DNA of 8,005 nucleotides from Gallionellaceae bacterium (GCA_021731185.1 JAKFXW010000045.1:1-8005), one strand, 5' to 3'; counted from the stretch's first letter, positions 1 through 5,708 are shown. Numbers and translations are program-made. Notes: generated by a model from the sequence alone, not told the origin.

Positions 1-66
1 CATCAAATGTACGCTGGGTAAGGGTGAGCGAAGTTTCGCTCACCCTTACCCAGCGTACATTTGATG
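1..66. repeat. 66-bp terminal palindrome, probable fold-back artefact
   Basis: Bases 1-32 are the exact reverse complement of bases 35-66, with only GT (33-34) between the arms. The right arm reads in frame with the following hprK sequence as FRSPLPSVHLM, which is what I expect just before the conserved kinase domain in betaproteobacterial HprK. The left arm has stop codons in that frame (TAA at 19, TGA at 25). The simplest reading is that the right arm is genuine and the left arm is an inverted copy created at a contig end by assembly, library preparation or amplification. A real inversion or a hairpin element that disrupted hprK is possible but less likely, because a mobile hairpin would not encode conserved HprK residues. 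Confidence 0.9.
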
Positions 67-633
67 TGGCTGGTGCGGCATTATCTGGTCAAGGCACTGG
101 CTGAATCAACCACCCGCCACGGCGTATTTTTAGATGTGCTGGGCGTGGGCGTTCTGGTTACTGGCGACAGCGGCATTGGCAAAAGCGAGTTGGGGCTGGA
201 ACTGGTCACACGCGGCAACGGCCTGGTAGCAGATGATATTACCGAGCTTTACCGCGTCTCGCCGGAAACATTGGAAGGCCGTTGCCCCGAGTTATTGCGC
301 GATTTCCTCGAAGTACGCGGACTCGGCGTACTCAACATCCGCACCATGTTTGGTGAAACTGCCGTGCGCCGCAAAAAAAGCTTAAAATTGATCGTACATT
401 TACATCGCCCCACCCCTGCAGAATTAGCACAAATGGAACGTCTCTCATTAAACGCCAGCTTTCAGGAAATCCTCAATGTCAAAATCAGCACCGTGACCAT
501 TCCCGTTGTAGCGGGTCGCAACTTAGCGGTACTGGTAGAAGCGGCGGCGCGTAACTTCGTATTGCAGCAACGTGGCATCGACAGTATGCAGGAATTTTTA
601 GGCCGCCACGCGCAGCATATGCAAGATTTATAA
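34..633 (+). CDS. hprK: HPr kinase/phosphorylase, C-terminal catalytic domain (5' partial)
   Basis: HprK phosphorylates, and in the reverse reaction dephosphorylates, the serine site of the PTS carrier HPr in the cytoplasm. The visible part is about 199 codons; full proteins are around 310 residues, so roughly 110 N-terminal residues are missing at the window edge. Seen in order: the conserved His in STTRHGVFLDV, the Walker A loop GDSGIGKSE, VADD shortly after, the family signature EVRGLGVLNIRTMFG, and the basic RRKKSLKLIVHL segment. A TTG/ATG at 61-66 could be read as a start, but it lies inside the domain, and the open frame continues upstream to the palindrome centre, so this is a truncated gene and not a short one. 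The TAA stop is one base before the rapZ ATG, the standard hprK-rapZ arrangement in betaproteobacteria. Identity is very secure; the exact left boundary is not. Confidence 0.95.
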   Translation, partial: FRSPLPSVHLMWLVRHYLVKALAESTTRHGVFLDVLGVGVLVTGDSGIGKSELGLELVTRGNGLVADDITELYRVSPETLEGRCPELLRDFLEVRGLGVLNIRTMFGETAVRRKKSLKLIVHLHRPTPAELAQMERLSLNASFQEILNVKISTVTIPVVAGRNLAVLVEAAARNFVLQQRGIDSMQEFLGRHAQHMQDL

Positions 634-634
634 C

Positions 635-1525
635 ATGCGACTTTTCCTGATCAGCGGCCTCTCCGGCTCCGGCAAAAGCGTTGCCCTCAAAGTGCTGGAA
701 GACAACAATTATTATTGCGTAGACAATTTGCCCGCAGAATTATTGCCCTCCCTCATGGACAATCTGCATCAAGCAGGCAATACCCGCGTCGCCGTCAGCA
801 TCGACATCCGCAGCGGCAGTGGCGTACAACAATTACCACACTACATCAAACAACTGGAACAACAAGGCATAGAGGTACGCCTATTTTTTCTGACCGCACA
901 AACCGACACACTGGTCAAACGCTTTTCTGAAACTCGGCGGCGGCATCCGTTAAGCAATACTCAATCCATCGCCCCACAAGGGGACAATGAATTTGACCCG
1001 GATTTAGCCAATTTAACGTTGCTGGAATGTGTACAGCGCGAGCGCGAATTATTAACCGAGATCAGCAGCATCGGTCATCACATCGACACCAGCGAACTCA
1101 ACCCTAATGCCCTGCGCGCCTGGATCAAAGAATTTTTAAGTCTTGATCGCGCGCGCATTACCTTGCTTTTTCAATCATTCGGATTCAAACACGGCATTCC
1201 GCTGGACGCGGATTTGGTGTTTGATGTGCGTTGTCTACCTAATCCGCATTACGATCCCCTGTTGCGCCCTTTGACTGGACGCGATGAGGCAGTCATTCAG
1301 CTGCTAGAGAACACTCCCAACGCGCAAAAAATGTTGCACGACATACGCACTTTTGTTGAAAACTGGCTGCCTTGTTTTATTGCCGACAACCGCAGTTATT
1401 TAACCGTCGCCATAGGATGCACAGGCGGCCAACATCGCTCCGTTTATCTGGCTGAAAAACTGGCACAACACTTCAGCACCCAGCAAGTTTTATTGCGGCA
1501 TCGTGAACTCGTCCTTAGCAATTAA
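635..1525 (+). CDS. rapZ: RapZ/YvcJ-family P-loop nucleotide-binding regulator
   Basis: The 296-residue product is a RapZ protein. In E. coli RapZ senses glucosamine-6-phosphate and guides RNase E to the GlmZ small RNA; in betaproteobacteria the target is not established, so only the family role transfers. Visible motifs: Walker A GLSGSGKS at residues 8-15, CVDNLP at 28-33, SIDIRSG near 55-61, RFSETRRRHPLS at 96-107, the C-terminal-domain stretch DVRCLPNPHYDPLLRPLTG near 197-215, and IGCTGGQHRSVYLAE near 260-274. Residues 108-126 form a longer loop than I remember for E. coli RapZ, where HPLS is followed after about three residues by LSLESAI. That loop contains a DNA repeat shared with two other genes in the window (970-991). 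The ATG lies one base after the hprK stop, so expression is probably coupled. The 3' end overlaps the next gene by 23 bases. Confidence 0.95.
   Translation: MRLFLISGLSGSGKSVALKVLEDNNYYCVDNLPAELLPSLMDNLHQAGNTRVAVSIDIRSGSGVQQLPHYIKQLEQQGIEVRLFFLTAQTDTLVKRFSETRRRHPLSNTQSIAPQGDNEFDPDLANLTLLECVQRERELLTEISSIGHHIDTSELNPNALRAWIKEFLSLDRARITLLFQSFGFKHGIPLDADLVFDVRCLPNPHYDPLLRPLTGRDEAVIQLLENTPNAQKMLHDIRTFVENWLPCFIADNRSYLTVAIGCTGGQHRSVYLAEKLAQHFSTQQVLLRHRELVLSN
970..991 (+). repeat. Dispersed GGGGACAAT element, copy in rapZ
   Basis: These 22 bases are identical to 2680-2701 in ubiX; 18 of them recur at 5085-5102. The core CCCACAAGGGGACAATGA contains a CCCC-ACAA-GGGG mini-hairpin. Here it is read as A-P-Q-G-D-N-E, residues 113-119 of RapZ, within a loop that appears inserted relative to family members. 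Confidence 0.8.
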
Positions 1526-1910
1526 TCTTCTTCCCCACCTAAAAATAGGGGATTGGATAGTGATATTAATAAGCGCGCTAGGCACTGCCTGGCTCACCAT
1601 CATGCTGTGGCAAAATGGTTGGGGGCAAAGCGGCATGGCAAACCAGGTCGTGATCCGCAGTGGTGGCAAGATTTTCAGCAACGTGTCCTTATCCCGAGAT
1701 CAAGTCATTGCTGTGCCAGGGCCGTTAGGTATTACCCAAGTCGCCATAAAAAATCTGCAAGCGCGCATCGCTTCCGACCCCAGCCCACGCCAATATTGCG
1801 TGCAACAAGGGTGGCTCAAACTAGCTGGAGAAATCGCGCTATGCTTGCCCAACCAAGTCAGCGTGGAACTCAGCGGCGGGAAAAGCAGTTATGACAGCCT
1901 CAATTACTAA
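1503..1910 (+). CDS. Membrane-anchored NusG domain II protein
   Basis: A 135-residue protein of the NusG_II family (formerly DUF1312). Despite the name this is not the transcription factor NusG; the domain occurs alone as an extracytoplasmic module of unknown function. Residues about 16-36 (from IGDWIVIL onward) form one membrane segment or uncleaved signal anchor. The rest should lie outside the inner membrane and shows the family pattern VVIRSGGKIF, then YCVQQGW and ALCLPNQVSVELSGG, including two cysteines at about 99 and 114 that could pair or bind a ligand. The start is GTG at 1503, 23 bases inside rapZ; no ATG is available in frame before the membrane segment, and a GTG at 1560 would cut into it. 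Its end overlaps the Gx-transporter gene by 20 bases. These two families are frequent neighbours, often near flavin or electron-transport genes in other bacteria. Confidence 0.85.
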   Translation: MNSSLAINLLPHLKIGDWIVILISALGTAWLTIMLWQNGWGQSGMANQVVIRSGGKIFSNVSLSRDQVIAVPGPLGITQVAIKNLQARIASDPSPRQYCVQQGWLKLAGEIALCLPNQVSVELSGGKSSYDSLNY

Positions 1911-2472
1911 ACCCGTTAATATAATAAAACCTTCGGTTATTACACTGCATCCAACGGCAGAAGATCACCACATCGCCAAATTGGCCGCGCTGGCCATCGG
2001 CCTGTCTGTGCTGGAAGCCGCCATTCCCTCGCCCCTGCCCGGCGTAAAACCCGGCATCGCCAACATCGTGACCTTAATTGTCTTAGCACGCTTTGGCTGG
2101 CGTACTGCGGCATGGGTTACGCTATTGCGCGTATTGGGCAGCAGCTTAATGATGGGTAGCTTGCTCACCCCCGGATTTTTCTTAAGCCTGAGCGGCGCGC
2201 TGTGTAGCCTGCTGGTATTGGCAGCGAGCCAGCATTTACCTGCGCGCTGGTTCAGCTCAGTCACGCACAGCATATTCGGCGCATTCGCGCATATCGCCGG
2301 ACAACTTCTGCTCGTGTATTTTTGGCTCATCCCGCATACTGGCGTAGCCTACCTTATTCCGATATTCGCTGTCGCTGCATTGTTATTTGGCACAGTGAAT
2401 GGTTTAATTGCCGCGCATTTTTTGAATCCTGCCATTAGGGATGAAACGGAAAATTTAAAGGTATCCAAATGA
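1891..2472 (+). CDS. Gx transporter family membrane protein (Hpre_diP_synt_I)
   Basis: A 193-residue inner-membrane protein with about five or six hydrophobic segments, beginning near residue 29 (IAKLAALAIGLSVLEAAIP). The stretch EAAIPSPLPGVKPGIANIVTLIVLARFG, then LLRVLGSSLMMGSLLTPGFFLSLSGALCSLLV, matches the family often labelled 'heptaprenyl diphosphate synthase component I'. That label is probably misleading: Pfam groups this family with ECF-transporter S components and related carriers, so a small-molecule uptake role is more likely. The substrate is unknown. The ATG at 1891 has a GGCGGGAAAA stretch upstream and overlaps the NusG_II gene by 20 bases. Its stop shares ATGA with the ubiX start at 2469. 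This strong coupling to ubiX suggests, without proving, a role in flavin, prenyl or quinone-precursor supply. Confidence 0.85.
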   Translation: MTASITKPVNIIKPSVITLHPTAEDHHIAKLAALAIGLSVLEAAIPSPLPGVKPGIANIVTLIVLARFGWRTAAWVTLLRVLGSSLMMGSLLTPGFFLSLSGALCSLLVLAASQHLPARWFSSVTHSIFGAFAHIAGQLLLVYFWLIPHTGVAYLIPIFAVAALLFGTVNGLIAAHFLNPAIRDETENLKVSK

Positions 2473-3101
2473 AAACTATCGTCCTGGCCTTCACGGGTGC
2501 ATCTGGCCTTCCTTATGGGATGCGGCTGTTGCAATGTTTACTGCAAAGCGGGCAGCGTGTGCATTTGGTTTACTCACAAGCTGCGCAAATCGTGGCAAAA
2601 CAAGAACTCGATTTCACGCTACCCAATCGTCCGCAGGACGCAGAAAAAATATTGCTCGAGCATCTCAATAAATTGTCCCCGCCCCACAAGGGGACAATGA
2701 AAAAATTCAGCGGTGAGTTGCGTGTGTTTGGCCGCGACGATTGGTATGCACCCATGGCCTCTGGCTCCAACCCTGGCGATGCAATGGTAATCTGCCCCTG
2801 CACCATGGGCACACTCGCTGCTGTTGCGGCGGGTTTGAGCGATGATCTCATCACACGCGGCGCGGATGTCATGCTCAAAGAAAAACGCCCGCTTATTTTA
2901 GTGCCGCGTGAATCACCGTTCTCCTCTATTCATCTGGAAAATATGCTCAAGCTAAGCCACGCGGGCGCGGTGATTTTGCCGCCTAACCCTGGCTTTTATT
3001 ATCAGCCACAGAGCGTGCAAGATTTAATAGATTTTGTAGTGGCGCGTATCTTGGATCACCTGCATGTGCCACATGAATTAGTTAAACGCTGGGGTGCGTA
3101 A
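2469..3101 (+). CDS. ubiX: Flavin prenyltransferase UbiX
   Basis: UbiX joins a dimethylallyl group from dimethylallyl (pyro)phosphate to FMN, making prenyl-FMN, the cofactor of the UbiD decarboxylase in ubiquinone synthesis. Seen in the 210-residue product: the flavoprotein start IVLAFTGASGLPYGMRLL with GASG at 10-13, VYSQAA near 34-39, the GRDDWYAPMASGSNPGDAMVICPCTMGTLAAVAAGLSD block at about 88-125, LVPRESPFSSIHLENML near 144-160, and NPGFYYQP near 173-180. All belong to the UbiX/Pad1 family. Residues about 66-81 (LNKLSPPHKGTMKKFS) look like extra sequence between the helix ending ILLEH and GELRVFG, and they coincide with a dispersed palindromic DNA repeat. Because this lies before the catalytic block and keeps the frame, the enzyme is probably active. 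The start is in an ATGA overlap with the preceding membrane protein gene, implying translational coupling. Confidence 0.96.
   Translation: MKTIVLAFTGASGLPYGMRLLQCLLQSGQRVHLVYSQAAQIVAKQELDFTLPNRPQDAEKILLEHLNKLSPPHKGTMKKFSGELRVFGRDDWYAPMASGSNPGDAMVICPCTMGTLAAVAAGLSDDLITRGADVMLKEKRPLILVPRESPFSSIHLENMLKLSHAGAVILPPNPGFYYQPQSVQDLIDFVVARILDHLHVPHELVKRWGA
2672..2701 (+). repeat. Dispersed GGGGACAAT element, full palindromic copy in ubiX
   Basis: ATTGTCCCC (2672-2680) and its exact reverse complement GGGGACAAT (2690-2698) flank a nine-base centre, GCCCCACAA. The right part, 2680-2701, is identical to 970-991 in rapZ. Read in ubiX it encodes L-S-P-P-H-K-G-T-M, a different frame from the rapZ copy, so the DNA and not a peptide is what is conserved. 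This copy is the most complete and suggests the unit is a small hairpin-forming repeat. Confidence 0.82.
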
Positions 3102-3109
3102 GCCATTTT

Positions 3110-3205
3110 ATGGACAAGCGTCTACTAGAAAATTTTCATCCCAAACGATTCATAGCAGGTAACCCCCTGCATATAGCTGCAAACAAATGGCCGCTAAAAT
3201 GGTAA
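3110..3205 (+). other. Doubtful 31-codon ORF in the ubiX-DUF4336 gap
   Basis: The 111-base gap between ubiX and the next gene contains an ATG-to-TAA frame of 31 codons starting MDKRLLENFHPKRFIAGNPL. It starts nine bases after the ubiX stop and ends seven bases before the next ATG, so it nearly fills the gap. I do not recognise the peptide, see no clear ribosome binding site, and cannot exclude chance or a remnant of a decayed gene. A weak hairpin, GCAGG/CCTGC (3155-3170), lies within it. Confidence 0.15.
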
Positions 3206-3212
3206 TGTCAAA

Positions 3213-3914
3213 ATGTCCTTAATCACAATTGTCCCCAATCAAATTTGGTACGCGCAGCAAGTGCTGAAATTTGGACCCTTTGCAATTACCTCTCGCATGA
3301 CCGTAGTGCGCTTGCAGAGTGGTAAGCTCTGGATACATTCACCCATCACCCCCACGCCTGCTCTCATTGCAGCACTCGACAAATTAGGTTCAGTGCAATT
3401 CGTGGTTGCGCCGAACAAGGTGCATCACCTGCACTTCTTGCCATTCATGCAGACATTTCCTTATGCAACGGGAATCATTGCATCTGGTCTTAAAAAAAAG
3501 CGGCCTGATCTGGAAAGTTATGCAACGATTGATGATGCAGGCATTGAATTGACCGGATCATCCAGTTGGACAGCAGAGCTGCAAGCAATTTTTATTGAAG
3601 GCATTCCAACATTACGGGAAACCGCTTGGTTTCATCAACCAAGTGGCACGTTGATTCTCACAGATTTGTTGGCGTGCTTTGGCTCAAACAACACGGGCGT
3701 GAATCGTCTGGTGGCACGCTTGTTGGGCGTTTACGAAAATCTCACCATGTCACGCACGATAAAATTTTTAGTCAAAGATAAATCCGCACTGGCGCGCTCT
3801 GTTAAATTGCTACTGGCCTTGGATGTGCAACGCATTGTTGTCTCACACGACCAGATTATTGAAATGGATGCCAAACAAAAGCTTGAGCAGGCTTTTCGGT
3901 GGCTCAACCTCTGA
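3213..3914 (+). CDS. DUF4336 protein, metallo-beta-lactamase-like fold
   Basis: The 233-residue product resembles the DUF4336 family, uncharacterised proteins related to metallo-beta-lactamase-fold hydrolases. Seen: the opening VPNQIWYA and MTVVRLQSGKLWIHSPITPT, then VVAPNKVHHLHFLPFMQTFPYA with HHLH at residues 71-74, LKKKRPDL near 93-100, a Trp-Phe-His-Gln-Pro-Ser-Gly stretch followed by LILTDLL with Asp at about 151, and VVSHDQI with His at about 212. The His and Asp positions fit candidate metal ligands, but the substrate is unknown. No signal peptide is visible, so it is probably cytoplasmic. It follows ubiX on the same strand after 111 bases and may be read through from that operon or have its own promoter; I see no convincing promoter. 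ATG 3213 has only weak ribosome-binding sequence; an ATG at 3205 runs into a stop within six codons. Confidence 0.82.
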   Translation: MSLITIVPNQIWYAQQVLKFGPFAITSRMTVVRLQSGKLWIHSPITPTPALIAALDKLGSVQFVVAPNKVHHLHFLPFMQTFPYATGIIASGLKKKRPDLESYATIDDAGIELTGSSSWTAELQAIFIEGIPTLRETAWFHQPSGTLILTDLLACFGSNNTGVNRLVARLLGVYENLTMSRTIKFLVKDKSALARSVKLLLALDVQRIVVSHDQIIEMDAKQKLEQAFRWLNL

Positions 3915-4039
3915 TTCCAGTTTCCGATAAAAACGATCACTGTGTTACCTTCGTCTTCGGCTCCTAGCCGTACTCAAATGTACTGTCTTCGTCGCCTCAT
4001 CCTTGCCGCCTTGTGCTCCTTTTTATCGGAAACTAGAAT
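3914..4039. repeat. 126-bp inverted-repeat-bounded element in the convergent gap
   Basis: Bases 3914-3933 and 4020-4039 are inverted copies of 20 bases with one mismatch; the inner 15 (AGTTTCCGATAAAAA and its complement) are perfect. Between them, 86 bases contain GGCT-CCT-AGCC (3959-3969), GTAC-TCAAAT-GTAC (3970-3983) and two copies of CTTCGTC. It begins at the stop of the DUF4336 gene and lies before the convergent end of truA (4152), so it could end transcription from both sides. There is no transposase and no clear target-site duplication, so a MITE-like or REP-like intergenic repeat is the best description. The rest of the gap, 4040-4151, shows nothing I can support. Confidence 0.7.
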
Positions 4040-4151
4040 GAGCTGTATCGCTGGATTCAAATGAGATAGCACCATGAATTCATTTTACACTCGCAGCTTA
4101 TCAGCCATATGCTGTAAACGACACATTCATCGTTCACGCATCGTAATGGGC

Positions 4152-4916
4152 TTAGAAATTCATGGATGGCAAACCCCATTTTTTATCGTAGGTAATTGCG
4201 CGCAAATACAAACCATCCGGCGCAAAGGTCGGCGCGGCCACTGTGCGCTGGCGCGTTTCCAACACTTGCTGCAACCATTGCGACGAGTGCTTGCCCTTCC
4301 CCACATAAACCAGGCAGCCAATTATATTTCTCACCATGTGATGTAAAAATGCATTCGCTGTGAGATCAAATAAAATTGTATCGCCATGCTGTTGAATGTC
4401 GAGTTGCGCGAGATTTTTAATCGGTGATTTGGCCTGACATTCTGAGGATCGAAATGCACTAAAATCATGTTCCCCCAACAAATATTCTGCCGCCAAACGC
4501 ATCTGCGCCACATTTAATGGCGCATGAAACCACCCGACTTTTCCCTGATGCACCGCGCTGCGTACCGCTCTATTTATCAGGACATACTGATAACTGCGAG
4601 CTTGCGCGGAAAAGCGCGCATGGAATTCGTCCGGCACAGGATGCGCCCACAAGACGGCGATGCTTTTGGGTAATAAGGCATTCACGCCACGCAGCCAGGC
4701 AGAAAGTGGGCGTACCACATCGGTATCAAAATGGATAACCTGCTCTAGCGCATGTACGCCCGTATCGGTGCGTCCAGCGGCGATGACTGTAATTTTCGCG
4801 TCCGCCACTTTGCTTAATGCTGCCTGTAATGCATCTTGCACGGTCAATCCGACAGCCTGACTTTGCCAACCGAAAAAACCGCTTCCGTCATATTCCAACC
4901 CCATAGCTATTCTCAT
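4152..4916 (-). CDS. truA: tRNA pseudouridine(38-40) synthase TruA
   Basis: TruA isomerises uridines 38-40 of the tRNA anticodon arm to pseudouridine. From ATG 4916 the protein has 254 residues, a usual family length. It starts MRIAMGLEYDGSGFFGWQSQ, typical for the family. The catalytic Asp is residue 51 in AAGRTDTGVHALEQVIHFDT. Later signatures are HDFSAFRSSECQAKSP, a tRNA-binding segment, and FLHHMVRNIIGCLVYVGKG followed by APDGLYLRAITY near the end. An upstream ATG at 4952 would add 12 residues, but these lie in the overlapping upstream gene and do not resemble TruA; ATG 4916 is preferred because it shares ATGA with the stop of that gene, implying translational coupling. truA is the last gene of the minus-strand cluster and converges on the DUF4336 gene. 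Confidence 0.97.
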   Translation of the reverse strand: MRIAMGLEYDGSGFFGWQSQAVGLTVQDALQAALSKVADAKITVIAAGRTDTGVHALEQVIHFDTDVVRPLSAWLRGVNALLPKSIAVLWAHPVPDEFHARFSAQARSYQYVLINRAVRSAVHQGKVGWFHAPLNVAQMRLAAEYLLGEHDFSAFRSSECQAKSPIKNLAQLDIQQHGDTILFDLTANAFLHHMVRNIIGCLVYVGKGKHSSQWLQQVLETRQRTVAAPTFAPDGLYLRAITYDKKWGLPSMNF

Positions 4917-5620
4917 AGCATTGCCAATAAAAATACGCCCGCACCCAGCCATAAAGCATCCTGTGCTTTGAGTGGAATGTACGGTAGATCAATCGTGACA
5001 GGCGGATCCATACCATGGACACTTTGATCCAGCATAGGAGTCGCAATTTGCCCGAGGCTGGCACGCCAATCCTGAGTCCCACATCCCACAAGGGGACAAT
5101 GAGGGGACAATGTAGTTTTTCGCGCTGTATCCAGCAATGCAGCTTCGGCATATTGCATAGTCAACGCCAAGCGCATCACCAATTTTTCGGGCGACAGCCC
5201 CACATAGCGTAAAGGATAAATCAAGTAATACAGTCCACTCATGAGTTGCTGCTGCGATAATAAGCCCGCCAGTATTGCTAATGCAGCCAGCATCGTGACT
5301 ACTCTTTCAAGTTGCAGTAAGCCTGTTATTAACCCTTCGATAGTCGGGCTGAACTGAGCGAGCAATGGCCACTCAGTCACCTGCCATGCTGCGCTGCCCG
5401 GTGTGGCATAGCCATAAATTAATAACAGGGACAGCATAATCCAGCGCAACCTTTTTATCAGTGTAATGAATCGCAATGGAAAAAAGATGAGAGCCAACAC
5501 GATTAATGGACACATCACCATCAGCAATTCGAACAATTGAAATGATTGCGTCTTGATGACCAAGCCAAACAGGAAGAGGATAAGTACCGCTGGGTGCGGC
5601 GAGAGATTGGCACGAATCAT
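4913..5620 (-). CDS. ECF transporter T-component (CbiQ/EcfT)-like membrane protein
   Basis: A 235-residue protein with hydrophobic segments near the start (PAVLILFLFGLVIK), then LLMVMCPLIVLALIFFPL and WIMLSLLLIYGYA, later VVTMLAALAILAGLL, and a final one (LWLGAGVFLLAML). The part LMSGLYYLIYPLRYVGLSPEKLVMRLALTMQYAEAALLDTAR resembles the coupling region of ECF T components, which link a substrate-binding S protein to paired ATPases. I do not see the usual Ala-Arg-Gly coupling motifs clearly, and the region after DTARK is occupied by a DNA repeat (5085-5112), so coupling function may be altered or lost. ATG 5620 is preferred over a TTG at 5653 because AAGGCGG precedes it by nine bases. It lies between fimV and truA, with ATGA overlap to truA; no ECF ATPase is in the window. 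Confidence 0.7.
   Translation of the reverse strand: MIRANLSPHPAVLILFLFGLVIKTQSFQLFELLMVMCPLIVLALIFFPLRFITLIKRLRWIMLSLLLIYGYATPGSAAWQVTEWPLLAQFSPTIEGLITGLLQLERVVTMLAALAILAGLLSQQQLMSGLYYLIYPLRYVGLSPEKLVMRLALTMQYAEAALLDTARKTTLSPHCPLVGCGTQDWRASLGQIATPMLDQSVHGMDPPVTIDLPYIPLKAQDALWLGAGVFLLAML
5085..5112 (+). repeat. Dispersed GGGGACAAT element, tandem copy in the T-component gene
   Basis: Bases 5085-5102 match the core of the copies at 970-991 and 2680-2701 in the same plus-strand orientation, although the host gene is on the minus strand. Here an 11-base unit AGGGGACAATG is repeated directly (5091-5101 and 5102-5112). On the coding strand it is read as L-S-P-H-C-P-L-V-G. Confidence 0.8.
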
Positions 5621-5651
5621 AAACTTATGCCGCCTTATGCTTCTGTTTATC

Positions 5652-5689
5652 AAAAATTAGACTTGCAAAACAGCATCTCATTTTGCAAG
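5652..5689 (-). terminator. Hairpin with T-rich tail after fimV
   Basis: In the transcription direction of fimV, CTTGCAAAA (5689-5681) pairs with TTTTGCAAG (5670-5662) across a ten-base loop, followed by TCTAATTTTTG (5661-5651). This is a nine-base AT-rich stem with a T tract, 20 bases after the fimV stop and about 30 before the likely start of the T-component gene. It could be an intrinsic terminator or a partial attenuator lowering expression of the downstream pair. The stem is weak, so strong termination is uncertain. Confidence 0.5.
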
Positions 5690-5708
5690 GGTTATTACAG
5701 AGCCAAGC

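Noticed and set aside
61..633. hprK as a complete short gene starting at TTG 61 or ATG 64
   Set aside because: The start falls inside conserved family sequence and the frame stays open upstream to the palindrome centre; truncation at the window edge explains it better.
1503..1910. Annotation as transcription antitermination factor NusG
   Set aside because: Only the NusG domain II type module is present, behind a membrane anchor; there is no NGN domain or KOW motif.
3103..3202. CCATTTTA / TAAAATGG inverted repeat flanking the ubiX-DUF4336 gap
   Set aside because: Only eight AT-rich bases separated by 84; likely chance, with no sign of a mobile element.
4074..4346. Plus-strand open frame of 90 codons starting in the convergent gap
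   Set aside because: Most of it is antisense to the conserved 3' end of truA, with no ribosome binding site and no recognisable protein.
4916..4952. Upstream truA start at 4952
   Set aside because: The 12 added residues do not resemble TruA N termini and lie within the overlapping upstream gene; the ATGA junction at 4916 fits better.
970..5112. The three GGGGACAAT repeats as a CRISPR array
   Set aside because: Copies are kilobases apart, inside coding genes, without regular spacers or cas genes.
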